The notes: generated by a model not told the origin, from the sequence alone. 64,000 nucleotides of DNA from Mansonella perstans (GCA_037074765.1 JBAMDO010000031.1:62001-126000); one strand, 5' to 3'; positions 25,599-39,200 are shown, numbered from the stretch's first letter. Made by a program: numbers and translations.

Positions 25599-28480
25599 TG
25601 TACACGTTCTCAGCAAAATAATTAATGAGAATTTAGTTACGTTTTTCAAGCAACAATTCGATCACTGATATTAATAGGAATGAGAGAGAGCAAAAGCCAT
25701 AAGACACTGGTAACAGGAATTTTTAAATGCTGGGTTAACAGGCGACGCGCCCAAAAGACGCAATTTCCGCGTGAAGTAGCGTACGTTCTTTACAGTCGAG
25801 CTTCGCCAACTCGTACCCTACAAATATGGGGATCAAACGATTTTTTCATTGATTATATCAATTCTCTCTAAGATATCAAATTGATGCGCCGAATTCAGTA
25901 CAAATAATAGACCACAAAGAGTTGAAAATTAAAGAACAACACAATTAAGGGGGTGTTTCAGTAGTAAGTAGAGTATGACGAATCTGTGGTATTTCAGTAG
26001 GAGTAAAGAACAGTCACTCAACTGAAAAAAGTTGAACAACAACGTGAAAATTTTCAATTGTTTTCAAAAGAGATATAATAGATGATCGGTTGTTTTAAAG
26101 TGATGCTAAGCGAGAAATACGAAAAACTATATGCGAAGTGTGCTGATGGAAGAGGCGCACACAGCAAAAAAAAATATAATATTGAAGAGCTACGTACTTT
26201 TAAACAACAATAGAGAATCTTGACATAATTGTGTAGAGATGGAGTTCAAAGACCAATCAATCACATGATGGAAGGTGAAAATAGGAGAAAGAGGCGGCGA
26301 GCATCAAATTACAATTTGGACAGATAAAAACGTTTCTCATTATCTTAGCAAATAAGTTAATGAACCGCTGCATGTTCAGTAGACATGAGTCAGAATTATA
26401 ATACAGTATATGTGGAATCATGAAATATATATTGATAAATAGATAACGAAAGCAAATGTTTCAATTTAATCATCAAAGACTTGCCAAAAAATATATAAAA
26501 TTTATGAAATTTCTAAGTCATAAACATAAGCGGTAGAAACGGTGACGATTTTCCATCTAATTTCCTACAGACTTGTAATGTCGATCATTTAATTACTAAC
26601 TCCTTAGACCAGAAAGGTCTGTCTGAGTCATTTCCCTCTATTTCATCACATACAGTCAACATTTAGTGCAGCTAATTATTACATTATAAGTTCTAGAAAG
26701 TATGCAGGCGATACTTTTGAATCATTTATTTAACGTAACAGAAAAGAAGAAAAAAACATTATTCAACACGGACAACATGTGTTACAAAAACATGATTTTA
26801 TTAGCGATCCCTTTAAGAAAAAAACTATTGTATCAGTGTATAACGGTACGTAAACCATGATAATTCATAATGCTCTCTGAAATGCCGGAAATATTCAAGA
26901 AAAATAGAAGAAACGAAGAGAATCTATTGAATCAGTAATGAACCAATCAGTCTGAATTACACAGACATCAACAAACAGCTTGCATTATGTAATCATCACT
27001 GCGTCAATTTTCGTATATCTATTGACAGTACGTCAAAGATAGGTAGAACCGAATCAATAGTACTAATTTTCGGAATTCGCCTTCTGCTGGAAAATTAACA
27101 ATAATATTGGAGACAGATGCCATCTACTCAGAGCAAAGATCGATAAACAGAAACAGTGTACAGAAAAGAAAATGAAAAGGAAATAAAAAGGAGGGAAAGG
27201 GTATATGTGACCACTCGAGGCTACAGAAGATATCAGGATCTTGCTTAGATCTATTTGAGGATAGACTGAAGCATGGAAAAGGAAAACTGGTGAATAAATC
27301 AATTTCTTATCAATAATTACTGATTCCATTTTTTAACCACAGATGTTACACATAAACTTACGAGAATGCTTTCCCTCTTAAAAATTAAGGATTTTGGCAC
27401 CAATTCAGACGTGTTGTTCCCGAAATCTCTTCCTGAATATCCTGTATCTGTAATTCTTTGAGAGAGCTGTGGAAAGAGCTCGGAAGCCATAGCGTTTTAG
27501 CAGACGAATGAATAAATTTATAAAATATTTAAAACTGCGTAAAGTCATAAGCAACTACACTCTTCGATGGAAAAGTATAGACAGTATCCAACGAGCCATC
27601 ATATATGATTGACGAGGAAGCAGTTAGTTTATGAGACACTTCAATTTCATGTCCACAGTAGTGAGAAGTTCAGTATTTTATCCCAATCTATAGTTTGAAT
27701 CTGGAAAATTAGTAACGAAAGTATAAAGGCAACAATGCTGAAGTCTCATAAAGTTATAAATTTTAACAAAATAAATATTGAATGACTTCAATTTGAGACT
27801 GTCACCTTATACAAAACAAACGTCTTTCATCGCAATAGCGGTCTTGTTCTTCTCCAAAGGAATGTTCGTGAAACTAGCGGAAATCCTGTGGCAAAATGAG
27901 TATCTCATTCTGACTGTCCGATCATTAAAACCAATATCTGACAATTAAATACGGAGATAACTGTAATTAACAAGTCAAAAATAAATCAAAACATAAGAAG
28001 TTCTCACCGTTCTGTTTCTTCAAAAAAATTCCACTGATTTGGTCTCACCACCATTAAAACTCAGCACGGCACAGCACAGTACAGTCACTATACACGGTAC
28101 TAACGCTTACACTTATATTAATTGTAATAGAAGTTGAAAACCTGCCTGCCCACCCACCCATTCATTCATCCATCCATTCACCCACTTATCTGCCCATCTG
28201 GAAACAACAGTATATAAAAAGCTGATAATTTCCTATTAACAAATGGTAATTACTAATACACCTTGTCTCTTCATTCGCGATGTCAAGCGAGACATGAAAG
28301 AACAAAAATAAGTTACGTAAATTTGTGCGTGAACTTTTCCGTACGAGTGGTAACAGATACGCAACAAGCACTCATAGAAAAGATGACCAGAGCAGTGAAA
28401 TTCTGTCTGGGTCGTCATTATGTGCTTGCATGCACTAATCCAATGGATGAAATGGTTCTATTACTTCTGCGGATTTACGA
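25599..28480. other. Non-coding stretch upstream of PiT
   Basis: No supported exon on either strand. The PiT promoter and 5' UTR should lie next to 25599. A (CCAT/CATT)n-like stretch occupies about 28140-28200. A pyrimidine-rich segment follows but shows no gene. Confidence 0.5.
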
Positions 28481-28489
28481 CGCTTAACT

Positions 28490-28682
28490 GCCATCGCAAC
28501 GAATTTGCACGTGATAGAGACGGTCAACTCTCTTTGCAACAAATTTGCATGTGATGGAGACGCTAAACTGTTTCCGTAACGAATTTGCACGTGATGGAGA
28601 CACTAAACTGTCTTCGCAACGAATTTGCAGTGATGGAGATGCTAAACTGTCTTCGCAACAAATTTGCACGTGATGTAGCGAG
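28490..28682. repeat. 40-bp minisatellite, about 5 copies
   Basis: Unit of about 40 bp with the core gaatttgcacgtgatggaga followed by cgctaaactgtcttcgcaac variants. Copies start near 28498, 28538, 28578, 28618 and 28657. Copies differ by point changes, and one lacks a base pair (gcagtgatgg). The minus-strand ORF of Leu/Arg/Ser repeats here is a by-product. Confidence 0.85.
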
Positions 28683-29641
28683 AGAGATATGCAAGAAATA
28701 GTATGTTAAATCCGGATGCGGAGCATGTTTGATAACAAAACGTCTTCCTTCCTTTTCGTTTTTCGCAGCGCACAATATATGCCTTCAATCAATTGAATAA
28801 GCAACGAACGGAAGTTACAGAAATGAGCTGCAATGGAAAAGTTGCAAAAAAATGAAAACTCATCCAAAAAGAAATCAGAAATCACCTGCTTGACAGGGCT
28901 GTTTGACAAACGTTCGCACTATCATGATCTGTGTAGTCCGATTAAAAGAACAATCAAGTGAGCACTACCGTTCAAATATATTCCTAACCAATACAATTTC
29001 TCGGTTAGGAACATATTTGAAGAAAGCAGATAGAAACTAGATTCGAAATATGGTATTCTGTCGAAATCAAAACGATGTTGTCCAAAAGTTAGTCAGGTAT
29101 CCTGGAAAAATTACAATGAAAGCGGGTAAAAATGTGGGAAGCAATTCTGTTTACAACGGAATTCAGCTCCACATAAATTACTGCTGCACGAAAGAAATGG
29201 AACAACCGATGATGACTGGTGAGCTGATAACAAGTCCCTATATTTATGCAGAACTGGAAATAGGAATTTTACTGGATTTTATCCAGTAATACCAAGGGTT
29301 TCTCAGAACCTAAGCTAAGTATAGGTCCCTCGTTGTGACGTTGTCGTTGTCACTCGCATCAAAGTTAACTGTCTAATGGATCACAGTAGCCATCTGCGAG
29401 TCAACAGTGAAATGAACGACATCACAACCATCACGAAATTAAATCATCACTGCGTTGATAACCCAAAATTTTTTTGCCACCGAACAGATCGAAAGGAACA
29501 AAAAGAGAAAAAGGGAAGAGATAAGGGAGAGAGAAGAGTAACAAGGAGAGGCAGACCGACGAACGGCTGGGATGAAAAAGGCATAGTGGCCATTGACGAA
29601 AGGATGGGATGTATTTTGCCTGGGCCGTACAGATGTTACCT

Positions 29642-30208
29642 GGTGGAAGAATTGGATGAGATTATTGTAAATGTGTGGGAGGAATTGGATGAGATTGTTG
29701 TAAATGTGTGGGAGGAATTGGATGAGATTGTTGTAAATGTGTGAGAGGAATTGGATGAGATTGTTGTAAATGTTCGGGAGATACTAGATGAGATTGTTGT
29801 AAATGTGTGGGAGGAATTGGATGAGATTGTTGTAAATGTGTGGGAGGAATTGGATGAGATTGTTGTAAATGTGTGAGAGGAATTGGATGAGATTGTTGTA
29901 AATGTTCGGGAGATACTAGATGAGATTGTTGTAAATGTGTGGGAGGAATTGGATGAGACTGTTGTAAATGTTCGGGAGATACTAGATGAGATTGTTGTAA
30001 ATGTGTGGGAGGAATTGGATGAGACTGTTGTAAATGTTCGGGAGATACTAGATGAGATTGTTGTAAATGTGTGGGAGGAATTGGATGAGATTGTTGTAAA
30101 TGTGTGGGAGGAATTGGATGAGATTGTTGTAAATGTGTGGGAGGAATTGGATGAGATTGTTGTAAATGTGTGGGAGGAACTGGACGGATTGTTGTAAGTG
30201 TGTGGGAG
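29642..30208. repeat. 33-bp minisatellite, about 17 copies
   Basis: Unit ttggatgagattgttgtaaa plus tgtgtgggaggaa (33 bp). A second unit type replaces the middle with tcgggagatacta, and the two types alternate in the centre of the array. Being a multiple of three, the unit leaves both strands open: plus reads about LDEIVVNVWEE, minus reads about SSNSSHTFTTI for 198 codons. No flanking splice sites or conserved domain support translation, so I annotate it as a repeat. Confidence 0.92.
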
Positions 30209-32656
30209 GATGTAAAAGTTATAGACTTTCAACCTTTACTGCTTCTAAACGGAAGTTCTGTTCGCAGCGCTTTTGTTGTCTGCTCAATTATTCTTTTTTT
30301 TCCTTTAAAAAAAATTCATTTCATTAGTTCAATATTTGGCGTTGTTAATTACAATCAATATCATAAGTTCAATTTCTTTGCGGTTTGCGTTTTTCTCACA
30401 ACTTATTTGTTGCTTCTATAATATACATACATGAATGCAAACAGAAAGACAAACAGAAACGTATTCTTGACAAGTCAATTTTTCTTTCTCGGCTCAGTTG
30501 GCACTTATCCGAAGTTGTAATGTTTCACAAAAAAGTTACCCTAAAGTAACTGAGTGTGTTATTTGGATGGCAATGTCACCGAACTATCAGAGAAAGGAAG
30601 TGTTATGAACGAAAGATTGAACAAGTTGCAGTTATTGCTTTAATCGTTACCTCATTGTAGCAATGGTTTGTCCTCAGATTACCATTATGCACTGCTGCTG
30701 TGAATAGGAGCAGAATATTTCTTTGGTGATGCGACACTACAATGGTCGGAGCTTCTGGATGCAGTTAACTGAATGTTAACAATGAAGAAATGATTTTGAC
30801 GATGAAGAAAGAAAGAAAGAAAAGATTTTCAGGCCTTAAATCAAATTTTCACTCCGAACTCAAAATTCAAGAAATTAAAATGAAGTATAAAGTTTGAGTT
30901 GTAACAATAAAAGCAACAACTGTTCGTTACCCTTGCTTAGCACTTATTCCAAAAGCATTTATAGGAATTTTCGTAAAATATTTCCTAATGAAATTTCTAG
31001 CGACCGCAACAAAATACTTATCTAACATGCCAAGAAAAGTATGAAAAAAAAGAAGGAATGAACAGCTGTCATTTTTCTAGAGCGAGGATTCCGACTTTAA
31101 TTTACTGTGAATTCTCGGAATTTGGAAATGAACTTAGGAAACATTGGAATTCGAAGTGTAAAGGAAAACAAAAATATGTTAAAGTAACAGTGGTGGAAAA
31201 TTGGAAAAAAAAAATGTTTAGACTGTCTCTACATGTTCTGTCCATGCTGCTGACATTCCAGTATCTTTTTTTGAAATCGACATGTACTGGAATCATTCAA
31301 TTGGCTCACTTCACATGATTCCAAGACAACTTTGTAATCAAAAGGACATATTAGTAAGGAAAGTAAACGAATCATAATATTTGGGAAAACGAAGCCTTAA
31401 TCCAGCAAACTTCCATGCTTGCTGGGGAACTGAAAATTTAATTTGAAACGTTGAAAGATGTGAAATTAACTTACATACTCATTAAATGGTCTATGAATGG
31501 TATGCGTAGTACTTCTTTTTTGTCTTTTGCCTTACAAAGCTATCTAGCTGAGGGTTTTTCAATGAGTAGCTGAAAATGATAAAGAATCGGAACCGATTTA
31601 TTGTGGAATTTTTGCGACATAGTGATTTTGAGGGGCTATCAGTACAACCTGGAGTTAGTTTAGTATTTGTATCATTCACGTTCTTATATTCTTTCAAGTT
31701 AATTAATCACAGTATATTTATACACAGCGTTCAAAAAGAGTGTCAAAAAGGATGGATTATTTTAAGGCTTTCTGCAAATTTTAGACTGATTCGGCGGATA
31801 CAGCTGGACTGAAAAATCGGATGCATGCAATACAATATTCGAATTTATCCATATCGATGAAGTAACTAGTAATGCAGTCAATCTATTCAGTTACTGGGCA
31901 CATTTCCATGACAACCAATTTTAATTTCATAACAGCTGGCCTTCATGTCCTTGCTTTCAGCATCCCTCATATTTTAAATTTTTTCAAATTGTTCGTCTCT
32001 GACAATGCTGATTGGTATGTGTAAGTCTCGTCGCATCATGGTATATATGATTGTTTTGGTTTGTGAGTTTATCGAACGATATTTCGATTCTTCTGGTGCA
32101 CTATGATCAATTTCCTATTTCAGATATTTTCTCCAATTAACTATAATTGAATTTGTAATTTGGAAAATGTGCTTCTCAAATGTTTCAATGAAAAGACGGA
32201 AAGTGACGAAAAACGTGCCAGCTTATTGTGGACACGGTATCTTTTGTTATATATTCATGATGAATGCAGAGATGAGAAACAAATGGACACTAGACACTGC
32301 ACTCCAAGACTGATTTCTCGTCCGTCGTTCTTGTCGAAAGCGGTTCTTGTGCCAATTATCCTAGCAGTCGCTGTGAGTACAAAAATGCACAGTGGCTTTC
32401 AAGCACTGTCTTTGCATGAAATGGCATAAAAGATAAAAATTTTTCCACTAATTGCAGTGCAGCGTATTGAGTAAACTATACATCCCTAGACAAAAGTAAT
32501 TCATTAGAATATTTATTTATAACTTTAGAACAGTGGCAATTTCAGGTGTGGAATTGAATATAAGTTCAAATTATACGTTGTTGAACCGAACTAATAATTG
32601 AGAGTCCCCTGAATGTAATTCGCTTTCACTGTTTCACTTAGTTTTGAATTTTATAG
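30209..32656. other. Stretch upstream of the PTPDC1-like gene
   Basis: No exon is certain. The 5' end of the PTPDC1-like gene is probably here. An open frame at 32160-32429 ending near a GTGAGT donor (32372) is a candidate first exon, but its phase does not join the first conserved exon, so it is not included. Another short frame at 31576 ends at GTTAGT and is equally unproven. Confidence 0.4.
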
Positions 32657-35165
32657 TGTCGCTGTCATATCTGTCGATCCGCTATGGAATAATGCATGTA
32701 ACACCATGGTCACTGCGTTGTAAATTGTATTGTAATGGTGCAAACTGCAAATACTGCTCGTGGAAACCGTGGTCTTTGAAAGAACAGGCTATCCGAGGGC
32801 TATATTCTTCATGGTTTGAGTACCTTTCTCATTATATCAGTTAAAAACTAAATTCTGTAATTCCTAATAACAAATGCTGTAACGATCACAATGCTATTAT
32901 TATAGGATAACTGGAAACATTGTGGCAATGTCTCGACCAACTGATAAAACATTTAATGATGATAACCTCATTGCGCAGTTCCATAAGTTCATTTTACGTT
33001 TCTGAAGACTATTTTCCAACCAGTCATTAAAATTTATATTTTATGGAGTTCTTGAGAAATTGAAATTTCTACTTACCATTTTATTTGTTACGACGCATCT
33101 CAAAAGTTTATTTTACTCAGGAAAATATTACGTTGCAGAGCAAACATTCGTGCAGTCATCAATCTTCAAATGCTTGGTGAACATGATTCATGTGGACCAA
33201 AGCTACTTCCTTCTGGATTCACTTATAATCCGGAAATATTGATGCAGAACGGAAGTAAGCTTTGCATATTAAAGAAATTTCGCAACATCTTCTTAACATA
33301 AAAAAATATTTGTTATCATTTCAGTACAGTTTTATAATTTTATTTGGCCAGACTTTGAAGTTCTTGGGATTGACATTCTTTTGGATATTGTGAAAGTTAT
33401 TCACTATTCGCTCCGACAAGGTAGGTTCATGTGATATTTGGTAAGAAATGAATTAGCTAAAACCATTTATACAGGACTATTAAATGCCCTCGTTAATTTT
33501 CTCTCTCTTAATAAATATTGATTCTGATTTTCTCTCCCTTAATAAATATTGATTACCTTTCCTGTTTAGGAAAGGTAGCAGTACACTGCCACGCAGGACT
33601 TGGCCGTACGGGTGTTGCCATTGCTGCTTATATGATCTGGGCCAAGCATTTCACATATGCAGAAGCTATCGGCCATGTTAGAACTGCAAGGTACTATTTC
33701 TTTCTGGTAAAAGCCAAAACTGAAATTGAAAAATGAAAACGTAACTGGAGTTAAAGGTTAGTTGTAATTCAGGGCAATAAAACTATTTTAAGCAACCTAT
33801 CAAATTCGAGAACTGAGACCTCGCTCAAACTTTGGGATTTTTACATTAAATTCAACTTTCAATCTAACATGTCCGGAGCAAAATATTTTCTAATCGGTGT
33901 ATTCTATAGGCCAAATTCAGTGCAAAGCAAGAAACAGATACAACTAGTGAAGGATTTCGGGATATTTCTGGAGAAATATGACGCGGCTTTACCACAGACA
34001 GGAATGGTACACCTAAATGATTATATACATATGCAAGTGAAAATTCTCTCCAGCAGTCAAGCCCGGAAGTACCACCATATTCCCAAGGTGAAGCTTATCA
34101 ATCTATTAACAACTTTTAAATAACAAGTTAAAAACCTCTGAGATCATGACATCTCCAGCATTATTTTTGCAAGGTGACATAAGAAGTTAACTTCAAGATT
34201 AGCTGTAACTTGTTTCGCACAGTAAATTACCGTGAGTGAAAGGTGTTGCATGCAGCGATGGAAGAATTGCTGCTCATTGTCCATGGAGAACTTGATGGCA
34301 AGACTAGGCGATGGATTACAAATATCTTAAAATGCGCAGCAAGGACTGATCTGGAAGAATGGCCAGCACGATTGCCAGTACCATCGTAAATATTTATGTT
34401 TTCGATATTGGAAATTTAACAAATATTCACTTATATCAGTGTTCTCAATCCTCAACATTCCATAAATGTCGGGAAAAAAAGATATTAACAAAATTGATGT
34501 GGAGATAATTTTGATAATTGAAACTTAATTACAGTTGCTAGGTTCGGAATCCATCTATAACAAATGAAAATATTCAGAAAAGTGAAGTCGCAAGAGGTTG
34601 ACATTTGCATATGCGGAATAATGGAGAACTATGGTGAAATTTTGGATTCAAGCAATAAAGGTGGCACATTGAAGATGAATAACTGTACGAAATTTATACG
34701 TACTAATTTCCGAGGTAACATGCTTTTGTTACTGCGAACGTTGGACCAATTGATGAATTCATTCATTAAACCAATCATTCCGAGAGAAGAACTACTTCAC
34801 AATTTCCGACGAAATCAGCAGTATGCGGTATGTTGCATAAGTGAGCAAGAACGAATCTCACTAAAAGAGAATCAAAGAGAAGTCTAAACATCGTTCTCTT
34901 CACAGAGAACGATATTTAGACGTCTGCATCTTTAACAAGGGGGAGATGGAACATTAATAGCTATTTCAGGAAGGGCAATGTTTGAATAAAATAGTTATTT
35001 CAGGAATGGCAATGTTTAAATAGTTACCTTCTAATCACAATGGCATCATTATCTAGCGGAAATTACAAAAACATTGCAAAGCTTATCAGCCATTGGTACC
35101 TGGGTAAATCAGCCAGTGACGATGACATTATTGCCGCTCTGCAAAATCACCTTCAGCGAGCTTGA
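32657..35165 (+). CDS. PTPDC1-like dual-specificity protein phosphatase (5' end not resolved)
   Basis: Cysteine-dependent protein phosphatase related to human PTPDC1, a family linked to centrosome and cilium biology. Firm exons: 32657-32813, 32906-32986, 33139-33254, 33325-33420, 33570-33690, 33910-34087, then less certain middle exons (about 34261-34360 and up to 34820), and a last exon 35057-35165. Motifs in order: a Cys-rich segment CKLYCNGANCKY, WSLKEQAIRGLYSSW, NIRAVINLQMLGEHDSCG, the general-acid loop with WPD at 33345-33353, the P-loop HCHAGLGRTG (catalytic Cys codon 33587-33589), and RPNSVQSKKQIQLVKDF. The C-terminal segments LDQLMNSFIKPIIPREEL and NYKNIAKLISHWYLG resemble the conserved PTPDC1 tail. 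An in-frame ATG at 32692 is a possible start, but an upstream coding exon is likelier. Human PTPDC1 has WKD where this has the classical WPD. Confidence 0.88.
33497..33558. repeat. Tandem duplication in a PTPDC1-like intron
   Basis: Two copies of about 31 bp (ctctcttaataaatattgat core) lie side by side in the intron 33421-33569, just before the exon that holds the catalytic P-loop. They differ at a few positions. Confidence 0.8.
34882..34921. repeat. Near-perfect inverted repeat (18-bp arms, 4-bp loop) in the last PTPDC1-like intron
   Basis: Left arm 34882-34899 (gtctaaacatcgttctct) and right arm 34904-34921 are reverse complements with one mismatch, separated by tcac. In the inferred gene model it falls in intron 34821-35056 and could form a hairpin in the pre-mRNA. 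Confidence 0.85.
34956..35018. repeat. Direct duplication of about 30 bp
   Basis: Copies at 34956-34985 and 34990-35018 share ctatttcaggaagggcaatg with small changes. Same intron as the inverted repeat at 34882-34921. Confidence 0.8.
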
Positions 35166-36282
35166 TCTCGATGCAATTAGCAAAAGACAAAAGATATTCT
35201 TATTTCGTAATTTTAATTTTTTAAATGGCGTATTTTTTTTGTAGTTTATCAAATTTTAGTTATTATAGTAATTTTATCTTTCCATTTTTTTTTTTTTTTT
35301 TTTTTTTTTATGTTATTGTAATTATTTTTCTTATTATTTAGATTTCAACTTTTAATGTGTTATTATGATTACAATTATTACTATATTTTTTGAGTTATTT
35401 TTGTGTTACTATTGTTATTAAATTTGATTTATTTTGAGAGGAAGAATATATTTTGTGCGTGGATTATAAAAATATTAAAATAGATTTTCTATATATCACG
35501 TAGTTTTTGCAATTCACTTCGATTTCCAAATAATTTTAGAATTTCATATTTCAAGAACAATCATACTTCAACATCATCATTTCTATGTATCCACTTTTCT
35601 GGACTCCTATAATTGGAAGGACAGTCAGTCCTTCTGCAGAGTAGAAGTATGTATTAGTATTCTAGTTAAGTAATTCGATCTGGCTGTTATCATTTCCGCA
35701 TTTTATTACGTAAAATTCCTTTCAAAATCGTACAACACAACAGTTACAACTGATAAATGGAAATCGAGAAACATAAAAGAACATTTAAGCATACTGAACA
35801 TTGAATACACGACAAATGATTTTTCTCTTCTCGAAGGCTTCTAACTTAATTACAGTTGTCTCTATCTCCTTAAGCTTAGCATATCTACTGTCTAAGATAA
35901 AAGCTATCTTAAGGAAGGGAAATATACCAGAATAGAATTAAACTCTCGAAACTTGCAATATTCTGGATTGATTCAACAGTTTAGCCTGGTGCAGCCTGTA
36001 AAGAATGTTGCACGCCGCATGTGTATTATAACGCATGCGGACATATCCATCAGCTCCATGTGCGTTATCATAAAGCGTTGCATCAAACATCTGGTGAGCT
36101 AAAATAGCTTTCAATATATAATGAAGTCAAACCAGCCATAATTATAATGAACCATCACATAACAGCCTAAACAGAATCAGGTCACATCATATCATGTCGA
36201 AATTCCCGAGCCTATGACCCGTAATTGCCATACGCAGCCTCTTAAAGGCTAAGATTGATGTTAAAATTTCAACCATTTATTC
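35166..36282. other. Tail-to-tail intergenic stretch
   Basis: Lies between the 3' ends of the plus-strand phosphatase and the minus-strand chitin synthase. Strongly T-rich on the plus strand, with a run of more than 20 T near 35287. It should contain both polyadenylation regions. No exon was seen. Confidence 0.6.
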
Positions 36283-39200
36283 CTAACTCACTAGTTTTTT
36301 CCAAAAAAAAAAATCAAAACCCATAAAAATTACTCTGTCAGACTTTTGTTTTAGGATAAGACAATAATCTGCAAACAGACCATTTTCCTTGATTTCGTTC
36401 TCATTCTCAATGTGTTTTTTACTGAAGTCGAAATCATCCATGCTTGAAACCTGAAGAGAAAAGTACTTAGATATAGCGTTAGATTCAGCACCATATATAG
36501 CTTAACAGTTCATTTGTAAATATCCAAAAAGAAAAGTCTTTATTTTATTCAATAAATAAGAGTATGTTTGAAAGAGAAATTGAAGTCCTTAAGTTCCTAC
36601 CTCATGAAAAGCACCAACCAAAGTGCTGATTCGATGAGCTAACATACCGCACGTCTGGACCATCAGAATTATAAACAAGAATGCGATGATGAACAGTCCA
36701 ATCGGTTCAACTTTCAGTGGCTCATCAGTAAGTTCGAATTTTCCTGTCTTCTTGCTCAACTTCGACCACACAAAACCTTCTATTAGCATTGCAGTTAGTT
36801 TAATAAAGACGTTCTTTCAAAACTGTAGCAATTAAGTTTTTCAGTTTTATAACAAATCGAAAACAGAGTGCCAAGCGTCGATGTCGGACCATATCTCCTT
36901 ATGTAAATAAGTTCTGTAAACGAATACAACAATTGCATAACACAGGCAGAAAGAGCAAGCATTTACCGTACGGTTTATATTGAAACGAAAGTATTTCTTT
37001 GTGCTTTTGTATAAGAAACACTGCTAAAACCAATAAGCCATTGACAATTAAAACTGAAGATGCTATTCGATTTCTCAAACCGGCTAAATCTGCAACATTT
37101 CTTCTTGTTTCCTCCTCTGTAAATTCCAGTGGCTGCAAAAATAGATACTACATCAATGCGCATTCCTGGATCAAGTATATTGGAATCGACGCGACACAGA
37201 GACCCCACTAGAATCAAGATATTAATGTATCTGAAGTATAAAGGAAGGAATCTGTCTATACTTTCTGCTTCTTGTTGGAAGTAATTTTATTTTCTAACCA
37301 AATAGAAATGATGAAGTGATGAATGAAGAGGAATACCAAAAAGAAATAACAACAGATTTAATCCTCAACTTCCTTGACGTTTGCATCATATCTAAGAATC
37401 CTAAATAATCCAGCAGGTCATGGAGAAAAATGCAAAAACTTTCTGAGCGAATGTAGACCACTCACCATACTTTTCATCATCGATAACCCCAACCTTACGA
37501 TTTCATTAAAAAAGCCAAAGGATACAAAAGTTTGCAAAAGACTTGATAGTGAATCTGCTATGCATGAACTTGATTATACAAAAAAACACTTCACGACCTA
37601 TCTATACTACTTCTACATCTGAATTACTTTACTTTGAGATATTGTTCAATCATTCCATTCCAGAATTCATCTTCGGCTGCGTTCAATCTTCCACGACTGC
37701 AAACTTGGAGATATTCCATGTCCATCCATAGAAAACGACTCATGTTCTTCTTCGAGATAAAAGTTTTAAATGGCGTCGAAGATGAAGAGAGCAGAACCTC
37801 CTATAAGAACACTGTCAAATTAAATATTCAATTTTTAGGCAAAGAACAAGACAAAATTTTTTACCTTGTCTTGCTTCTTTTGATTATCCAGTGGAACCTG
37901 AGGGCTAGAAAGGATGCGAAGGTTTGCATGCGCTTCTGTCGTTTTATTGGGATAAGTAGAGAAATTAATATTTCGCTCCTGAAGTTTAGCAAATGATAAC
38001 GATCGTTTGTTTTCTCAAAAAATAAGCAACCTGATTCATTGTTTTCACTAACCTTAAGTCCCTGCAGTTCGGTTTCCATATTAGCAACCTTTTTTTTAAT
38101 TTCTTGTACTTCAGTAGCAGCAGCGGTAGCAGTATCAGTAACATTAGTATTATTGATAGTAACAGTTGACTTCCATAATGCTGCTGATCGCACAAAATCG
38201 ATGAATTTGTGAAGACCTAATCGTTGTAATAAATCACGGGATTCGGTATCGCTCGCATGCTAAAATGTAATACTTTTAAACGGTGTCGGAAACTGAATAA
38301 TATAATATAATTCATGACAACAAAAATACTTACAATACCGACCGCAGCAAACGCAGTTTCTCGCGTGCCCCAATTTATTACATTCAAATTAATAAGTGCG
38401 TAAAGTGCCATGAAAATATATGTGCACGGTATCATCAGGAAGAAAATCACACCTACAAGAACGTATCTCTTTATCAGCATATCTTCTTCTCTGCAGATGA
38501 ACAAGATGCGATCAGTAACACCGTCATAAGTAAGATTTACCGTAGAAGATGTTGTGGAATTCTTGTGGATGTAGAAATGCGGCCAGAACGAATATGCCTA
38601 TCATACCGAGCACAAAGATTGGAGTCGGAGAGAGCACAGCTAAAAAGTAAACTTTTTGTATACATCCTTGGTAAGCATCCTTTAACCAATATAACTATAG
38701 CAAGCAGTGGAGCTGCATGAAACTTTGATCAATGAGAAATGAAAATGAAATTTACTTTCAAGGATTATTTGATTGGTTGTAGCTACTGCTACAGCAAGCA
38801 TCACAAAGCCATATATTACAGAAATAAATTTGGCAAAAATTATCTGGTAATTCGAATCGGCAATGAAACAGAGCACAATAAAAGCGAATACAGGTAAAGA
38901 GTTGTACAGAAACATTTTATCTGATTCCATTTCAAATGTCGCAACCTAAATTGTATAAGTACTTCTTTCTCTGCTATTTCCATTTTTCTTGAAACAAGTT
39001 ATTTCTGAAGGCGATCTGTTACATTTTTTATCACTTTGTTTTTCCTTATTAAATTATCTACAGCAACTCATTAACTTACGGATCCATTCTACCTGCACTT
39101 CTAGGCTGCATTTAATTTCAACAAAGAACTATCAAAACAAAAAGAATAACCTGAGCATAGACAAGCATGGTAAAAACGATACCAGGAGACAAGAGACTGA

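Noticed and set aside
29376..29744. Plus-strand ORF of 122 codons running into the minisatellite
   Set aside because: The Lys/Arg-rich start has no recognised motif, and the end is repeat. No splice or family support.
29636..30232. Minus-strand ORF of 198 codons (Ser/Thr/His repeats)
   Set aside because: It is entirely the reverse strand of the 33-bp minisatellite. It has no flanking unique coding sequence and no signal peptide.
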